DNA of 64,000 bases, taken from assembly GCF_033597815.2 (NCBI RefSeq), contig NZ_CP166245.1:310001-374000 (forward strand), in the 5' to 3' direction. A program made the translations under genes and the position numbers. The DNA is from Staphylococcus sp. KG4-3 (GTDB taxonomy: Bacteria > Bacillota > Bacilli > Staphylococcales > Staphylococcaceae). The notes under the pieces are model-generated. The model was not told where the DNA came from. It was given only the letters and a program-made list of their open reading frames with translations, and ran no database searches. This document shows, one piece after another, positions 34,879 to 44,759 of the stretch (positions are counted from its first letter, which is position 1; the number at the start of each line of letters is the position of its first letter).

Positions 34879-35739
34879 GTGATTAAATGTGTTTGTTTAG
34901 TAGTGGAATATAATGAGTATTTATTACTCGTTCAAGCTAGGAATAGAGAAAAGTATTATTTCCCTGGCGGTAAGATAGATGCGAATGAATCATATAAAGA
35001 AGCAGTAAAAAGAGAAGTGCAAGAAGAATTACAAATTGATTTACCAGAATCATCTTTTGTTTATCTTCAAACAGTCGTTGGACAAGCATATCCTCAGAAA
35101 AACACACAAACAGAACTGAATTGCTATCGTACTACGATGAATATAAATTGGGATGCGATTGAACCTGATCAGGAAATTACAGATATGCAATGGATACATA
35201 AATCAGAACGTCATAAAATAGCACCAGCAGTTTTAACGTGGATTGATGCACAATCAGAACATTGCGAAACTATTAATATTGTACCTTATGAAGAGGCGCT
35301 TATTTCAGAAATAAAACAGTTCAATATTTCAGCAGAAGATAGAAAGTTTACAAAAACCCCCGAAGAAAATATTAAGCTTGCTACTAATGATGAAGAACGC
35401 CATCCAACATTAGTATATAATGCGAGGTCGGAATGCGTTGGTTTCTTTACATTGCATGAAGGGGATGGCGTTGCACCTTATTCAAACAATAAAAACGCGA
35501 TATTTTTCAGATCATTTAGCATTGATTCGAATTATCGAGGTCATGGTTATGGTAAACAAGTCATTCAATCGTTACCTAACTATTTAAGGCAATATTTTCC
35601 TGATGTAGATGAAATCTATTTGACAGTAAATATGGATAATGAAATAGCTCAAAAATTATACCAACAATGTCGCTACCAAAACGTAGGAACCTCAAAATTA
35701 GAAGGGCGTCCAGTATATATTTTGAAACAAAATTTATAA
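34879..35739 (+). CDS. NUDIX hydrolase-GNAT acetyltransferase fusion
   Basis: A 286-residue two-domain protein. The N-terminal NUDIX domain (about 1-125) has the signature GGKIDANESYKEAVKREVQ then EELQIDL (Gly31 onwards), so it hydrolyses a nucleoside-diphosphate-linked compound. The C-terminal GNAT domain (about 150-286) has FFRSFSIDSNYRGHGYGKQV, the acetyl-CoA pyrophosphate loop, and LTVNMDNEIAQKLYQQC. An ATG at 34864 lies within the ribosome site; the GTG at 34879 has GGAG 9 nt upstream and begins right at the NUDIX strand, so it is preferred. The joint role is unknown. Confidence 0.82.
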   Translation: MIKCVCLVVEYNEYLLLVQARNREKYYFPGGKIDANESYKEAVKREVQEELQIDLPESSFVYLQTVVGQAYPQKNTQTELNCYRTTMNINWDAIEPDQEITDMQWIHKSERHKIAPAVLTWIDAQSEHCETINIVPYEEALISEIKQFNISAEDRKFTKTPEENIKLATNDEERHPTLVYNARSECVGFFTLHEGDGVAPYSNNKNAIFFRSFSIDSNYRGHGYGKQVIQSLPNYLRQYFPDVDEIYLTVNMDNEIAQKLYQQCRYQNVGTSKLEGRPVYILKQNL

Positions 35740-35752
35740 AAAGAGAATGAGA

Positions 35753-35799
35753 GCGTCACATAACTTAACACGTTGTGTTATCTTATGTGACGCATTTTT
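35753..35799 (+). terminator. Intrinsic terminator before amt
   Basis: GCGTCACATAA (35753-35763) pairs with TTATGTGACGC (35783-35793), inner TAACAC/GTGTTA, then ATTTTT. Confidence 0.9.
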
Positions 35800-35848
35800 G
35801 CGATCTAATTTGTTAGGGGGTAAGATCTTCTACAAAGGAGTGAGCAGT

Positions 35849-37093
35849 ATGAATATGAATGATACATTATTTTTATTTCTTTGTACGTTATTAGTATGGT
35901 TAATGACCCCAGGATTGAGTTTGTTTTATGGAGGTTTAGTGCAGTCCAAAAACGTTTTGAACACAGTGATGCAAAGTATGTCTGCTATTGTAGTTGTTAC
36001 ATTTGCTTGGGTAATACTTGGTTTTAGTTTGAGTTTCGGTTCAGGAAATACAATCTTAGGTGATTTTACATATTTGGGATTACAACATGTTGGATTTGAT
36101 ACGCAAACGGAAATATCACCACACGTACCTCTAGGGTTATTTATGCTATTCCAAATGATGTTTTGTACAATTGCTGTTTCGATATTATCTGGTTCAATTG
36201 CAGAAAAAATGAAGTTTATACCTTATCTTATTTTTGTGTTTTTATGGGTGATTTTAGTATATAGCTCTGTAGCGCATTGGGTGTGGGGCGGCGGTTGGAT
36301 TGATCAACTTGGTGCGATAGATTATGCCGGTGGGACAGTAGTACATATCACTTCCGGTGTTTCGGGACTCGTGTTAGCAGTGATGATAGGCGCAGGCAAA
36401 AATTTTGATAAACGACCACCGCATAACCTTATTATTTCATTAATAGGTGGCATATTCGTATGGATTGGTTGGTATGGGTTTAATGTAGGGAGTGCGTTAA
36501 CATTTGATCATATCGCAATGACATCGTTTATTAATACTGTGTTAGCAGCGAGCGCAGGCTCATTAGGTTGGTCGATTATAGAATATTGGATGAAAAAGAC
36601 GACAAGCTTAATCGGTATGTTGTCTGGAATGCTAGCAGGTTTAGTAGCAATCACACCTGCAGCAGGGTTTGTTGATTATACAAGTGCTATATTAATTGCG
36701 TTAATAGGTGGCGTATGTTGTTATTTTGCGATTAATTATATCAAAGTGAAATTAAAATATAATGATGCCTTAGATGCATTTGGAATCCATGGTATCGGTG
36801 GTGTTATCGGCGCGATATTAACGGGTGTATTCCAATCACAAAAAGTTAATGACGGCATTTCGAATGGTTTGCTATTTGGCGGTAATATACAGGCGGTAAT
36901 GGTTCAAATATTGGCAGTAGTCGTAACGATTATATTTAGTGGATTAGTTACATATATTATTGCAAAAGTAATTGGTCTATTTAGCGAGATTGCTGCGGAT
37001 AAAGTTGAAGAAGAACAAGGTCTAGACTATGTAGTTCATGGGGAAAATGCATATTTCAGTGGCGAATTGAATAAATTGAATAGACGTTCTTAA
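35849..37093 (+). CDS. amt: Ammonium transporter
   Basis: A 414-residue Amt/Mep/Rh-family channel for ammonium with 11 membrane segments. LVWLMTPGLSLFYGGLVQSKN (about 15-35), AHWVWGGGWI, DYAGGTVVHITSG and DAFGIHGIGG (twin-His region) are conserved. The open frame runs upstream to 35747 through the preceding terminator. AAAGGAGTGA 9 nt before the ATG at 35849 sets the real start. No glnK/PII gene accompanies it. It fits the nitrogen theme of the window (ureide operon, gltBD). A bidirectional terminator follows. Confidence 0.93.
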   Translation: MNMNDTLFLFLCTLLVWLMTPGLSLFYGGLVQSKNVLNTVMQSMSAIVVVTFAWVILGFSLSFGSGNTILGDFTYLGLQHVGFDTQTEISPHVPLGLFMLFQMMFCTIAVSILSGSIAEKMKFIPYLIFVFLWVILVYSSVAHWVWGGGWIDQLGAIDYAGGTVVHITSGVSGLVLAVMIGAGKNFDKRPPHNLIISLIGGIFVWIGWYGFNVGSALTFDHIAMTSFINTVLAASAGSLGWSIIEYWMKKTTSLIGMLSGMLAGLVAITPAAGFVDYTSAILIALIGGVCCYFAINYIKVKLKYNDALDAFGIHGIGGVIGAILTGVFQSQKVNDGISNGLLFGGNIQAVMVQILAVVVTIIFSGLVTYIIAKVIGLFSEIAADKVEEEQGLDYVVHGENAYFSGELNKLNRRS

Positions 37094-37170
37094 GATCGAA
37101 TGTTTACGGTTTACGAATAAGGTCTGATGTGAGATGTAAGGTGCAAATTGGAAGGTCGAATATATTAAAG

Positions 37171-37216
37171 ACCTATCGAGATATAGACATAAATACATGT
37201 TCTAATCTCGATAGGT
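37171..37216. terminator. Bidirectional terminator between amt and the YibE/F pair
   Basis: ACCTATCGAGAT (37171-37182) pairs with ATCTCGATAGGT (37205-37216). Confidence 0.82.
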
Positions 37217-37221
37217 TCAAG

Positions 37222-38004
37222 TTAAATTGATTGGTTATTTTGTGCTTCGGATGACTTTTGCTTTTTAATTAAGATGGAGGTTAACCATGCCGTAATTGGA
37301 ATGCTAATGGCTACAGCAATTCCACCTAAAAGAATTGAAATAAATTCTTGAGCAAAAATTTTCGAATTAATTATGTGGCCAAATGAATAATTAAGTTTGA
37401 AGAACCAGAAAAATAATGTCAGTTGACCACCAAAATAAGCTAAGTAAATGGTGTTTGCTGAAGTTGCTAATATTTCTCTGCCAACGCGCATGCCAGAATG
37501 GAATAGTTCTTTCTGCGTTAATTCGGGATTTGTTTCATTTAATTCGCACATTGGAGAACTTATCGTAATCGCTAAATCAATCACGGCTGCAATGACGGCC
37601 AACACAATTGTAAAGACCATGAATTTGACCATGTCGATACCGATATTCATTGAAAAAATATAAGTCTCGTCTTGTTCTTCTGTCGTAAAGCCTTGTAAAT
37701 CACCGATTGAAACAGAAAAATAAATTGCCAAGATTAATATTACTGTAGTTAAAATTGTCGCATAAAATGCAGCTTTAGTTTTAGTGTTATAACTATTCAA
37801 CATAAATAAGTTACATGCTGCGATAATAATACAAAATATAAGCGTGACTAGGTAAATCGGTGCACCAAATATAATGATGACAATTGCGATTAATAGGATG
37901 ACAAAGTTCAAGAACAGTGTCATATAAGAGATGAGTCCTTTTTTACCCCCGAATATAAGCATTAATACTAGCAATATTAGACCTAAAATTGTTATAGCAC
38001 TCAT
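37222..38004 (-). CDS. YibE/F-family membrane protein (short partner)
   Basis: A 260-residue polytopic membrane protein of the YibE/F family, function unknown. About seven hydrophobic segments. AAVIDLAITISSPMCELNETNPELTQKELFHSG (about 145-178) is the conserved cytoplasmic stretch shared with its partner. Its ATG overlaps the TGA of the upstream gene by 4 nt (ATGA), so the two are translated together and likely form a complex. Ends in a charged KKQKSSEAQNN tail. Confidence 0.82.
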   Translation of the reverse strand: MSAITILGLILLVLMLIFGGKKGLISYMTLFLNFVILLIAIVIIIFGAPIYLVTLIFCIIIAACNLFMLNSYNTKTKAAFYATILTTVILILAIYFSVSIGDLQGFTTEEQDETYIFSMNIGIDMVKFMVFTIVLAVIAAVIDLAITISSPMCELNETNPELTQKELFHSGMRVGREILATSANTIYLAYFGGQLTLFFWFFKLNYSFGHIINSKIFAQEFISILLGGIAVAISIPITAWLTSILIKKQKSSEAQNNQSI

Positions 38005-39116
38005 TGGTTAGCACCTCTCATTTTAAACCATAGTTGCATCAATAAAATTGTAATTGGAATTGTTAATACGATGCCAATACCTCCTGTGATTGCCCGGGAA
38101 ATTTCAAGTGACCAATTCATAGAAATAGTATATGTAATGGTGTTTGCATTTTTTAAGTATATGAGTAGCATGGGTAAGCTACCTGATAAATACGAAAAGA
38201 GTAAGATATTTGTCATAGTGCCCATGATATCTTGTCCAATATTGCGTCCAGCTAATGCCCAACGCGTCATACTGATGTCTGGCGTACGCCGTAAAATTTC
38301 CGCCATACCACTTGCGATAGTTATCGCGACATCCATTACAGCACCTAAGGTACCAATTAATACAGAAGCGAGAAATACTTCTTTAGGTGGTAACGTTAAA
38401 AAGCTCATAGTTTCAAACTTTATCCCTGAACCGTCAGTAAAATGTATCACTAATTGTGTAATGCCGACACAGATGAATGTACCGAGTAACGTACTGATAA
38501 TTGTAATGAGTGTTCGCCATTGCCAACCTGTAACTAAGATTAAAGTTAATATCGTTGAAATGAAAATACCGATACTTATCAAACCGAATAAACTGATGTT
38601 AGGGTACTGATTATGAATGTAAATTGCTAAGACAACGACCATTGTATTAATCACTAACGATAAAATTGATTGTAAACCGATTTTTCTTCCTACTAGCAAT
38701 ACAGTTAATAAAAACAAACCTGTAACGGCGACAATTAGGCTATCGCGTTTCTTTTCAGTGATATATGCACTATTCAGTTTATCGTCAATATGTAGCAACA
38801 CTTTGTCGTTGGTGGAATAAGCTTCACTGTCTGCTTGGGACTCAATGTATTGATTTTGAATGGTAGTCGTTTTACCTTCGTATTTTCCGTTGAGTATTTT
38901 GATTGTTAACTGTTCTTTATGTTTCGTATCTTTGTTATGATGTTCATCTGTAATTTGGGATGTAGATTTATTTTCAATATTGGTAATTTGACCTATAGGT
39001 ATATCGTAAAATTTAGCGTTCACGAAAGTGAAAATAAAAACTCCTAAAAATATGATGCAAAAAGCAAAGATAACCCAATTGAAAGGGCGCTTCAATATTT
39101 TTTTAGCTGAATTCAA
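38001..39116 (-). CDS. YibE/F-family membrane protein (long partner)
   Basis: A 371-residue YibE/F protein. Residues 14-33 form an N-terminal membrane anchor, 34-125 an extracytoplasmic beta-rich domain (GKYEGKTTTIQNQY, VLLHIDDKLNSAYITE), and about eight membrane segments follow. GAVMDVAITIASGMAEILRRTPDISMTRW matches the conserved stretch of the partner. The start is TTG at 39116 with AGAGG upstream at a rather long spacing. Paired YibE/F genes with one extracytoplasmic domain are common in Firmicutes, but the biochemical role is not known. Confidence 0.82.
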   Translation of the reverse strand: MNSAKKILKRPFNWVIFAFCIIFLGVFIFTFVNAKFYDIPIGQITNIENKSTSQITDEHHNKDTKHKEQLTIKILNGKYEGKTTTIQNQYIESQADSEAYSTNDKVLLHIDDKLNSAYITEKKRDSLIVAVTGLFLLTVLLVGRKIGLQSILSLVINTMVVVLAIYIHNQYPNISLFGLISIGIFISTILTLILVTGWQWRTLITIISTLLGTFICVGITQLVIHFTDGSGIKFETMSFLTLPPKEVFLASVLIGTLGAVMDVAITIASGMAEILRRTPDISMTRWALAGRNIGQDIMGTMTNILLFSYLSGSLPMLLIYLKNANTITYTISMNWSLEISRAITGGIGIVLTIPITILLMQLWFKMRGANQ

Positions 39117-39209
39117 GCTGACTCAATCCTCTCTATTTTTAGACAATGTGATTATACGCCCCAGTTTTGTTGAATTCAAAGATTTATAGGCTATAGTTTT
39201 GAGTCTGCA

Positions 39210-40097
39210 TTAATGATAAGTCGCACTACGGCTTAATAATTGCTCTATAGTTGTCAGCATCAATTGTAAATCGTTTTTACGATTGTCTTGTCGGACGACA
39301 CTACAAATCGTACGTCTTAGCTCTGTGTGTTCTAGAGAAATATCTACCCATTTTTGTGGGTTTTTATCTAGAAGATGATATGAGGGGGCGATGATGTAAC
39401 CACGTTCTTTATTAAGTAAATATTGTGCGATCTGAGTATGCGTAACAGTACGTATTGGCGTTTCGACGACCTTTTCCAATGTTTGCCTGATGTTTTGAGG
39501 TAAGGCGTAGAGTTCGTAAATCATTTTATTTGAAAATTGGATTAACGGCGGATTAGTTGCCATGGTAATGGGATCATCTTTTGGAACATAGATATGAAAA
39601 TTTTCTTCGAATAAAGGGTTAATCTTTAATGAAGGGTTTTGCTTAAGGTTATGCGTTAACTCTGTAAAAGCAATATCGATTTGATCGGTGAGTAAAGCAT
39701 TGAGTATATCATTTTCTTCCATTAGAATGGGTTCAATTACTGAATCACTTTTATTTTCAAAGGCTTGAATTAATAAAGTTAGTACTTGAGAAATATAGCT
39801 TTCGACATAACCTATGCGAATGATAAAGTGGTTTGATTCAGATTGGTTATGAAACAAGCGTATAGTTTCGTCGAGTTGATCGATAATCTTAGTCGCTTCT
39901 GTAAACAAATGCTTACCTTCATCGGTGAGGTGAATATTGCGTCCTTCTCTTTTAAATAATGTAACTTGTAATTCTTTTTCAAGTTGCGTGATTTGTCGAC
40001 TGATGGCAGATTGTGCAATGTCTAATTCAAGTGCAGCTTCTGACAAGTGCTCCCTTTTAGCTACTTCTATAAAATATTTTAATTGTTTTATTTCCAT
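39210..40097 (-). CDS. gltC: LysR-family regulator GltC
   Basis: A 295-residue LysR regulator. N-terminal winged helix (MEIKQLKYFIEVAKREHLSE, then AALELDIAQSAISRQITQLEKEL, 1-60) and a substrate-binding domain (about 90-290). It is divergent from gltB, as gltC is in B. subtilis, where it activates gltAB when glutamate is scarce and responds to 2-oxoglutarate and glutamate. The palindrome at 40119-40141 in the shared intergenic region is its probable operator. Assignment rests on family plus position. Confidence 0.88.
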   Translation of the reverse strand: MEIKQLKYFIEVAKREHLSEAALELDIAQSAISRQITQLEKELQVTLFKREGRNIHLTDEGKHLFTEATKIIDQLDETIRLFHNQSESNHFIIRIGYVESYISQVLTLLIQAFENKSDSVIEPILMEENDILNALLTDQIDIAFTELTHNLKQNPSLKINPLFEENFHIYVPKDDPITMATNPPLIQFSNKMIYELYALPQNIRQTLEKVVETPIRTVTHTQIAQYLLNKERGYIIAPSYHLLDKNPQKWVDISLEHTELRRTICSVVRQDNRKNDLQLMLTTIEQLLSRSATYH

Positions 40098-40118
40098 AGT
40101 TAATAACTCCTATTCCAA

Positions 40119-40141
40119 ATCATTCTAATAATTAGAATGAT
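40119..40141. promoter_or_regulatory. GltC operator (perfect inverted repeat)
   Basis: ATCATTCTAA, three central bases, TTAGAATGAT. The 10-bp arms are perfect. It sits 17 bp upstream of the gltB -35 and 22 bp from the gltC start, ideal for LysR activation and autoregulation. Confidence 0.8.
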
Positions 40142-40158
40142 ATCATCTAATTTATATA

Positions 40159-40187
40159 TTGAACAGATTAATCAACTGCTATATAGT
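40159..40187 (+). promoter_or_regulatory. gltBD promoter
   Basis: TTGAAC (40159-40164), 17-bp spacer, TATAGT (40182-40187), directly downstream of the GltC palindrome. Confidence 0.8.
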
Positions 40188-40236
40188 TTACTTACTTAAT
40201 TTAATATTCAGAATTTTCGTAAAAGAGGTGAGGGTC

Positions 40237-43200
40237 ATGCTTGAATATGGTGAAAAAGTAGGCTTATATGATGGCCGCGAAGAACATGATGCATGTGGTA
40301 TAGGATTTTATGCCAATATGGATAATCAGAGAAATCACGAGATTGTTGAAAAATCATTAGAGATGTTACGTAGGTTAGATCATCGTGGGGGAATTGGTGC
40401 TGATGGTATTACTGGTGATGGCGCCGGTATTATGACAGAAGTGCCTTATGAATACTTTGCAACAAAAGTTGACTTTGATTTGCCGGCTGAAGGTAAATAT
40501 GCGGTTGGCATGTTTTTTACTAATGAGAAGATAGCTGGTTCTCAACATGAAGCGCAATTTAATGCTCACTTTGAAGCAGAAGGCTTAAGTGTCATTGGTT
40601 ATAGAGATGTTCCTGTAGATACGAATGCAATCGCATCGCATGTAGTTGAAACTATGCCACATATACAACAAGTGTTTGTTGCGTTAAACGATGTATCACA
40701 CATAGAAAGAACATTATTTTTAGCGCGTAAACAAATTGAAAATTACGCTAATCAACAGCGTTTGAATTTATATTTTACAAGCTTATCTCATAGAACCATT
40801 GTGTACAAAGGTTGGTTACGCTCAGATCAAATAAAAGCGTTATACCAAGATTTGAATCATGAGACTTACGTTTCGAAGTTAGGTCTTGTGCATTCACGTT
40901 TTAGTACAAATACGTTTCCGAGTTGGAAACGTGCGCATCCTAACAGATTGCTCATGCATAACGGTGAGATTAATACTATAAAAGGTAATGTGAACTGGAT
41001 GAGAGCAAGACAAAATGATTTAATAGCAACAATATTTGGTGACGATAAAGATAAGATTAAGGAAATTGTAGATGAAGATGGTAGTGACTCTGCCATTGTA
41101 GATAATGCATTAGAATTTTTATCGTTAGCTATGGAACCTGAAAGAGCAGCGATGCTGATGATTCCAGAACCTTGGTTATACAATAAAGCTAATGATGCTA
41201 ATGTACGCTCTTTTTATGAGTTTTATAGTTATCTGATGGAACCGTGGGATGGTCCTACAATGATTTCTTTTTGTAACGGAGATAAGATTGGTGCGTTAAC
41301 GGATAGAAATGGTTTAAGACCGGGACGCTATACGATTACGAAAGATAATTATATCGTCTTTTCTTCGGAGGTTGGCGTGGTAGATGTACCAGAAGATAAT
41401 GTAGCGTTTAAAGGTCAATTAAACCCAGGGAAGTTGTTGCTGGTTGATTTTAAACAAAATAAAGTAATAGAAAATAACGAATTGAAAGCGCGTATCGCAG
41501 ATGAACATCCATATGAAAGTTGGTTGAACCAATTTAAGGTAGATTTAGGATTGGATAAAGTAGCGTATCAAAATTCTGAATGGAGCGATGAGAGTTTAAC
41601 ACGTTTACAAAAACAGTTCGCTTATACAAAAGAAGAAATGGATAAATACCTGACTGAAATTGTTGAAAATAAGAAAGACCCAATAGGCGCAATGGGGTAT
41701 GATGTGCCGATTGCGGCTTTAAATGAAAAAGATGAAACATTATTTAATTATTTCAAGCAATTATTTGCGCAAGTTACGAATCCACCTATCGATGCTTACC
41801 GTGAAAAAATAGTTACGAGTGAACTATCTTATCTAGGTAGCGAAGGGAATTTATTGAATCCGAATGAAGATGTATTGAACCGTATTCAATTAGCACGACC
41901 AGTTTTAACAGAAGCGCAACTAGAAGTCATTGAACAGAGTAGATTTAATGTTACACATTTATCTACGATTTATCAAAATGATTTAGAGGTAGCTTTAGAG
42001 AAATTAGGAGATAAAGCGATTCATGCTGTTAAAAAAGGCGAAGAAATCATAGTATTAGATGATCGTGAATTAGTGAATGCTAATGAAGGATATGCGATGC
42101 CGATGCTATTAGCAGTAAGTCATATTCATCAGTTGTTGATTAGAGAAGGGTTACGTATGCGCACGAGTATAGTAGCCTTGTCAGGAGAAACAAGAGAAGT
42201 ACATCATGTTGCTTGCTTGCTAGGATATGGAGCAAATGCGATTGTACCTTATTTAGCACAACGTACGATTGAGCAGTTAGTGAGAAATCAACGTTTAGAA
42301 GGGGGTATTTCTGAAAATGTTCAAACCTATACAGATACATTATCTGAAGGTGTGATAAAAGTTATGGCTAAAATGGGTATTTCTACTGTTCAAAGTTATC
42401 AAGGGGCACAAATTTTTGAAGCAGTAGGCTTATCATCTGAAGTTGTTGAAAAATATTTCACAGGTACACAAACTAAACTTTCAGGTATATCCATAGATAT
42501 GATAGATAAGGAAAATAAAGCAAGACAAACACCTACCAGTAAATATATTGAATCAGGAAGTACATTTCAATGGCGTAAACAAGGTCAACACCATGCCTTT
42601 AATCCGACATCTATTCATTTGTTGCAACATGCATGTAGATTAAATGATTATGAAAAATTCAAATCATTTTCATATGAAGTTAATCATAAACGCACTGATC
42701 ACGTTCGTCACTTGATGGAATTTAAAAAGCAAAAAGCTATTGATATCAGTGAAGTTGAGCCTGCAAGTACCATTGTTCAACGTTTTAATACAGGGGCAAT
42801 GAGTTATGGTTCAATTTCTGAAGAAGCACATCAAACATTAGCTGAAGCGATGAACCGAATGGGTGGTAAAAGTAATAGCGGTGAAGGTGGGGAAAATCCG
42901 GAACGCTATATTGTAGATGAAGAAGGCCGTAATCGTTCTAGTGCAATTAAGCAAGTTGCATCCGGTCGTTTTGGTGTGACGAGTGATTATTTACAACATG
43001 CCAAAGAAATACAAATCAAAGTTGCGCAAGGCGCTAAACCAGGGGAAGGTGGACAATTACCAGGTACTAAAGTATATCCGTGGATAGCTGAAGTAAGGGG
43101 TTCAACACCAGGTATAGGTTTAATATCACCACCGCCACATCACGATATTTATTCAATAGAAGATTTAGCACAATTAATACATGATTTAAAAAATGCAAAT

Positions 43201-44739
43201 AAAGACGCAAATATTACGGTGAAACTTGTGTCCAAAACAGGTGTAGGTACAATTGCAGCTGGTGTTGCTAAAGCATACGCAGATAAGATTGTTATTAGTG
43301 GATATGACGGAGGTACAGGCGCTTCTCCTAAAACGAGTATTCAACATGCAGGTGTGCCATGGGAAATTGGTCTAGCGGAAACGCATCAAACTCTAATGAT
43401 GAACGGTTTAAGATCAAGAGTGAAAGTAGAAACCGATGGCAAGTTACTTACAGGTAAAGATGTTGCTTATGCATGTGCGCTAGGTGCTGAAGAATTTGGT
43501 TTTGCTACTGCACCATTAGTAGTACTCGGATGTATTATGATGCGTGTCTGTCATAAGGATACTTGTCCTGTAGGTATTGCTACACAGAATCAAGATTTGA
43601 GAGCCTTGTTTAACGGTAGAGCGGATCATGTAGTTAATTTTATGCACTTTGTTGCTGAAGAATTGCGTGAGATACTAGCTGAACTTGGATTGAAATCTGT
43701 AGACGAACTTGTAGGTAGAACGGATTTATTAACACGTAAGAATAATCTAGCCAACAGTCGTCCTAAAGCAGCATCGATGAATGTTGAAGCATTGTTGTAT
43801 CAACACGAAGGTGAAAGATTTAAAAAAGTAGAGCAAAACCATCATCTCGATGAAGGCTTTGATTTAACAGAATTTTATCCAGATGCTAAAGCGGCGATTG
43901 AAAGTGGTCAATCATTTAGTGGTCAATATCAATTGAAAAACGAACAACGTGATGTAGGTGTTATCACTGGTAGCGCCATTACAAGAGCACATGGTAAAGA
44001 CGGACTGCCTGAAGATTCGATTTATGCTGAGACTGTTGGTCATGCAGGTCAAAGTTTAGGTGCTTATACACCAAGTGGTTTAACAATTCATCACACAGGG
44101 GACGCTAATGATTATGTAGGTAAAGGTTTATCTGGTGGTAAAGTGATTGTTAAAGCGCCAAACCAACAACGTGAAGAAGAAATTATCGTAGGTAATGTTT
44201 GTTTTTATGGTGCTTCTCATGGTAAAGCTTTTATAAGTGGTAAAGCTGGAGAACGTTTTTGTATTAGAAATAGTGGGGTACAAGTAGTTGTTGAAGGTAT
44301 TGGTGATCATGGTCTTGAATATATGACTGGCGGTAGAGTTGTTGTGTTAGGTGATGTAGGTAAAAACTTTGGCCAAGGTATGAGTGGTGGTGTGAGTTAT
44401 ATCTTCCCGTCTGATATAGAGCAATTTAAATCAGAAAATAAATTAGACAGCTTAGATTTCGATTTCATTACTGTCGAAGAAGAATATGATGTTTTGAAAT
44501 CTATGTTAGAAGAACATGTGAAGTATACAAATAGTACGAAGGCGAAAAATATTTTAGCTAACTTTGAATATGTTGCAGATAAAGTCGTTAAAGTAATTCC
44601 TAAAGACTATAAACTAATGATGCAAAAAATCGATTTACAAAAGCAAAATTCAACAGAACTTGACCAAGCTTTATTAAATGCTTTTAATGACAAGCGCACA
44701 TATATAGAATCAGAGCAACAATTGACTGCCGTATATTAA
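40237..44739 (+). CDS. gltB: Glutamate synthase large subunit
   Basis: A 1500-residue NADPH-type glutamate synthase alpha subunit. It takes the amide of glutamine, channels ammonia to 2-oxoglutarate and forms two glutamates. Cys20 in EEHDACGIGF becomes the N-terminal nucleophile after removal of a 19-residue propeptide. The glutaminase domain occupies about 20-420 (WKRAHPNRLLMHNGEINT). The FMN synthase domain lies at about 800-1180 (GGKSNSGEGGENPERY, SGYDGGTGASPKTS) with the Fe-S cysteines in CIMMRVCHKDTCPVG. The C-terminal GXGXG beta-helix follows (GKGLSGGKVIV). The frame is open from 40159, but AAGAGGTGAG before ATG 40237 sets the start. Also called gltA in Bacillus. Confidence 0.95.
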   Translation: MLEYGEKVGLYDGREEHDACGIGFYANMDNQRNHEIVEKSLEMLRRLDHRGGIGADGITGDGAGIMTEVPYEYFATKVDFDLPAEGKYAVGMFFTNEKIAGSQHEAQFNAHFEAEGLSVIGYRDVPVDTNAIASHVVETMPHIQQVFVALNDVSHIERTLFLARKQIENYANQQRLNLYFTSLSHRTIVYKGWLRSDQIKALYQDLNHETYVSKLGLVHSRFSTNTFPSWKRAHPNRLLMHNGEINTIKGNVNWMRARQNDLIATIFGDDKDKIKEIVDEDGSDSAIVDNALEFLSLAMEPERAAMLMIPEPWLYNKANDANVRSFYEFYSYLMEPWDGPTMISFCNGDKIGALTDRNGLRPGRYTITKDNYIVFSSEVGVVDVPEDNVAFKGQLNPGKLLLVDFKQNKVIENNELKARIADEHPYESWLNQFKVDLGLDKVAYQNSEWSDESLTRLQKQFAYTKEEMDKYLTEIVENKKDPIGAMGYDVPIAALNEKDETLFNYFKQLFAQVTNPPIDAYREKIVTSELSYLGSEGNLLNPNEDVLNRIQLARPVLTEAQLEVIEQSRFNVTHLSTIYQNDLEVALEKLGDKAIHAVKKGEEIIVLDDRELVNANEGYAMPMLLAVSHIHQLLIREGLRMRTSIVALSGETREVHHVACLLGYGANAIVPYLAQRTIEQLVRNQRLEGGISENVQTYTDTLSEGVIKVMAKMGISTVQSYQGAQIFEAVGLSSEVVEKYFTGTQTKLSGISIDMIDKENKARQTPTSKYIESGSTFQWRKQGQHHAFNPTSIHLLQHACRLNDYEKFKSFSYEVNHKRTDHVRHLMEFKKQKAIDISEVEPASTIVQRFNTGAMSYGSISEEAHQTLAEAMNRMGGKSNSGEGGENPERYIVDEEGRNRSSAIKQVASGRFGVTSDYLQHAKEIQIKVAQGAKPGEGGQLPGTKVYPWIAEVRGSTPGIGLISPPPHHDIYSIEDLAQLIHDLKNANKDANITVKLVSKTGVGTIAAGVAKAYADKIVISGYDGGTGASPKTSIQHAGVPWEIGLAETHQTLMMNGLRSRVKVETDGKLLTGKDVAYACALGAEEFGFATAPLVVLGCIMMRVCHKDTCPVGIATQNQDLRALFNGRADHVVNFMHFVAEELREILAELGLKSVDELVGRTDLLTRKNNLANSRPKAASMNVEALLYQHEGERFKKVEQNHHLDEGFDLTEFYPDAKAAIESGQSFSGQYQLKNEQRDVGVITGSAITRAHGKDGLPEDSIYAETVGHAGQSLGAYTPSGLTIHHTGDANDYVGKGLSGGKVIVKAPNQQREEEIIVGNVCFYGASHGKAFISGKAGERFCIRNSGVQVVVEGIGDHGLEYMTGGRVVVLGDVGKNFGQGMSGGVSYIFPSDIEQFKSENKLDSLDFDFITVEEEYDVLKSMLEEHVKYTNSTKAKNILANFEYVADKVVKVIPKDYKLMMQKIDLQKQNSTELDQALLNAFNDKRTYIESEQQLTAVY

Positions 44740-44759
44740 TTGTAGAAGGGGGATTTATC

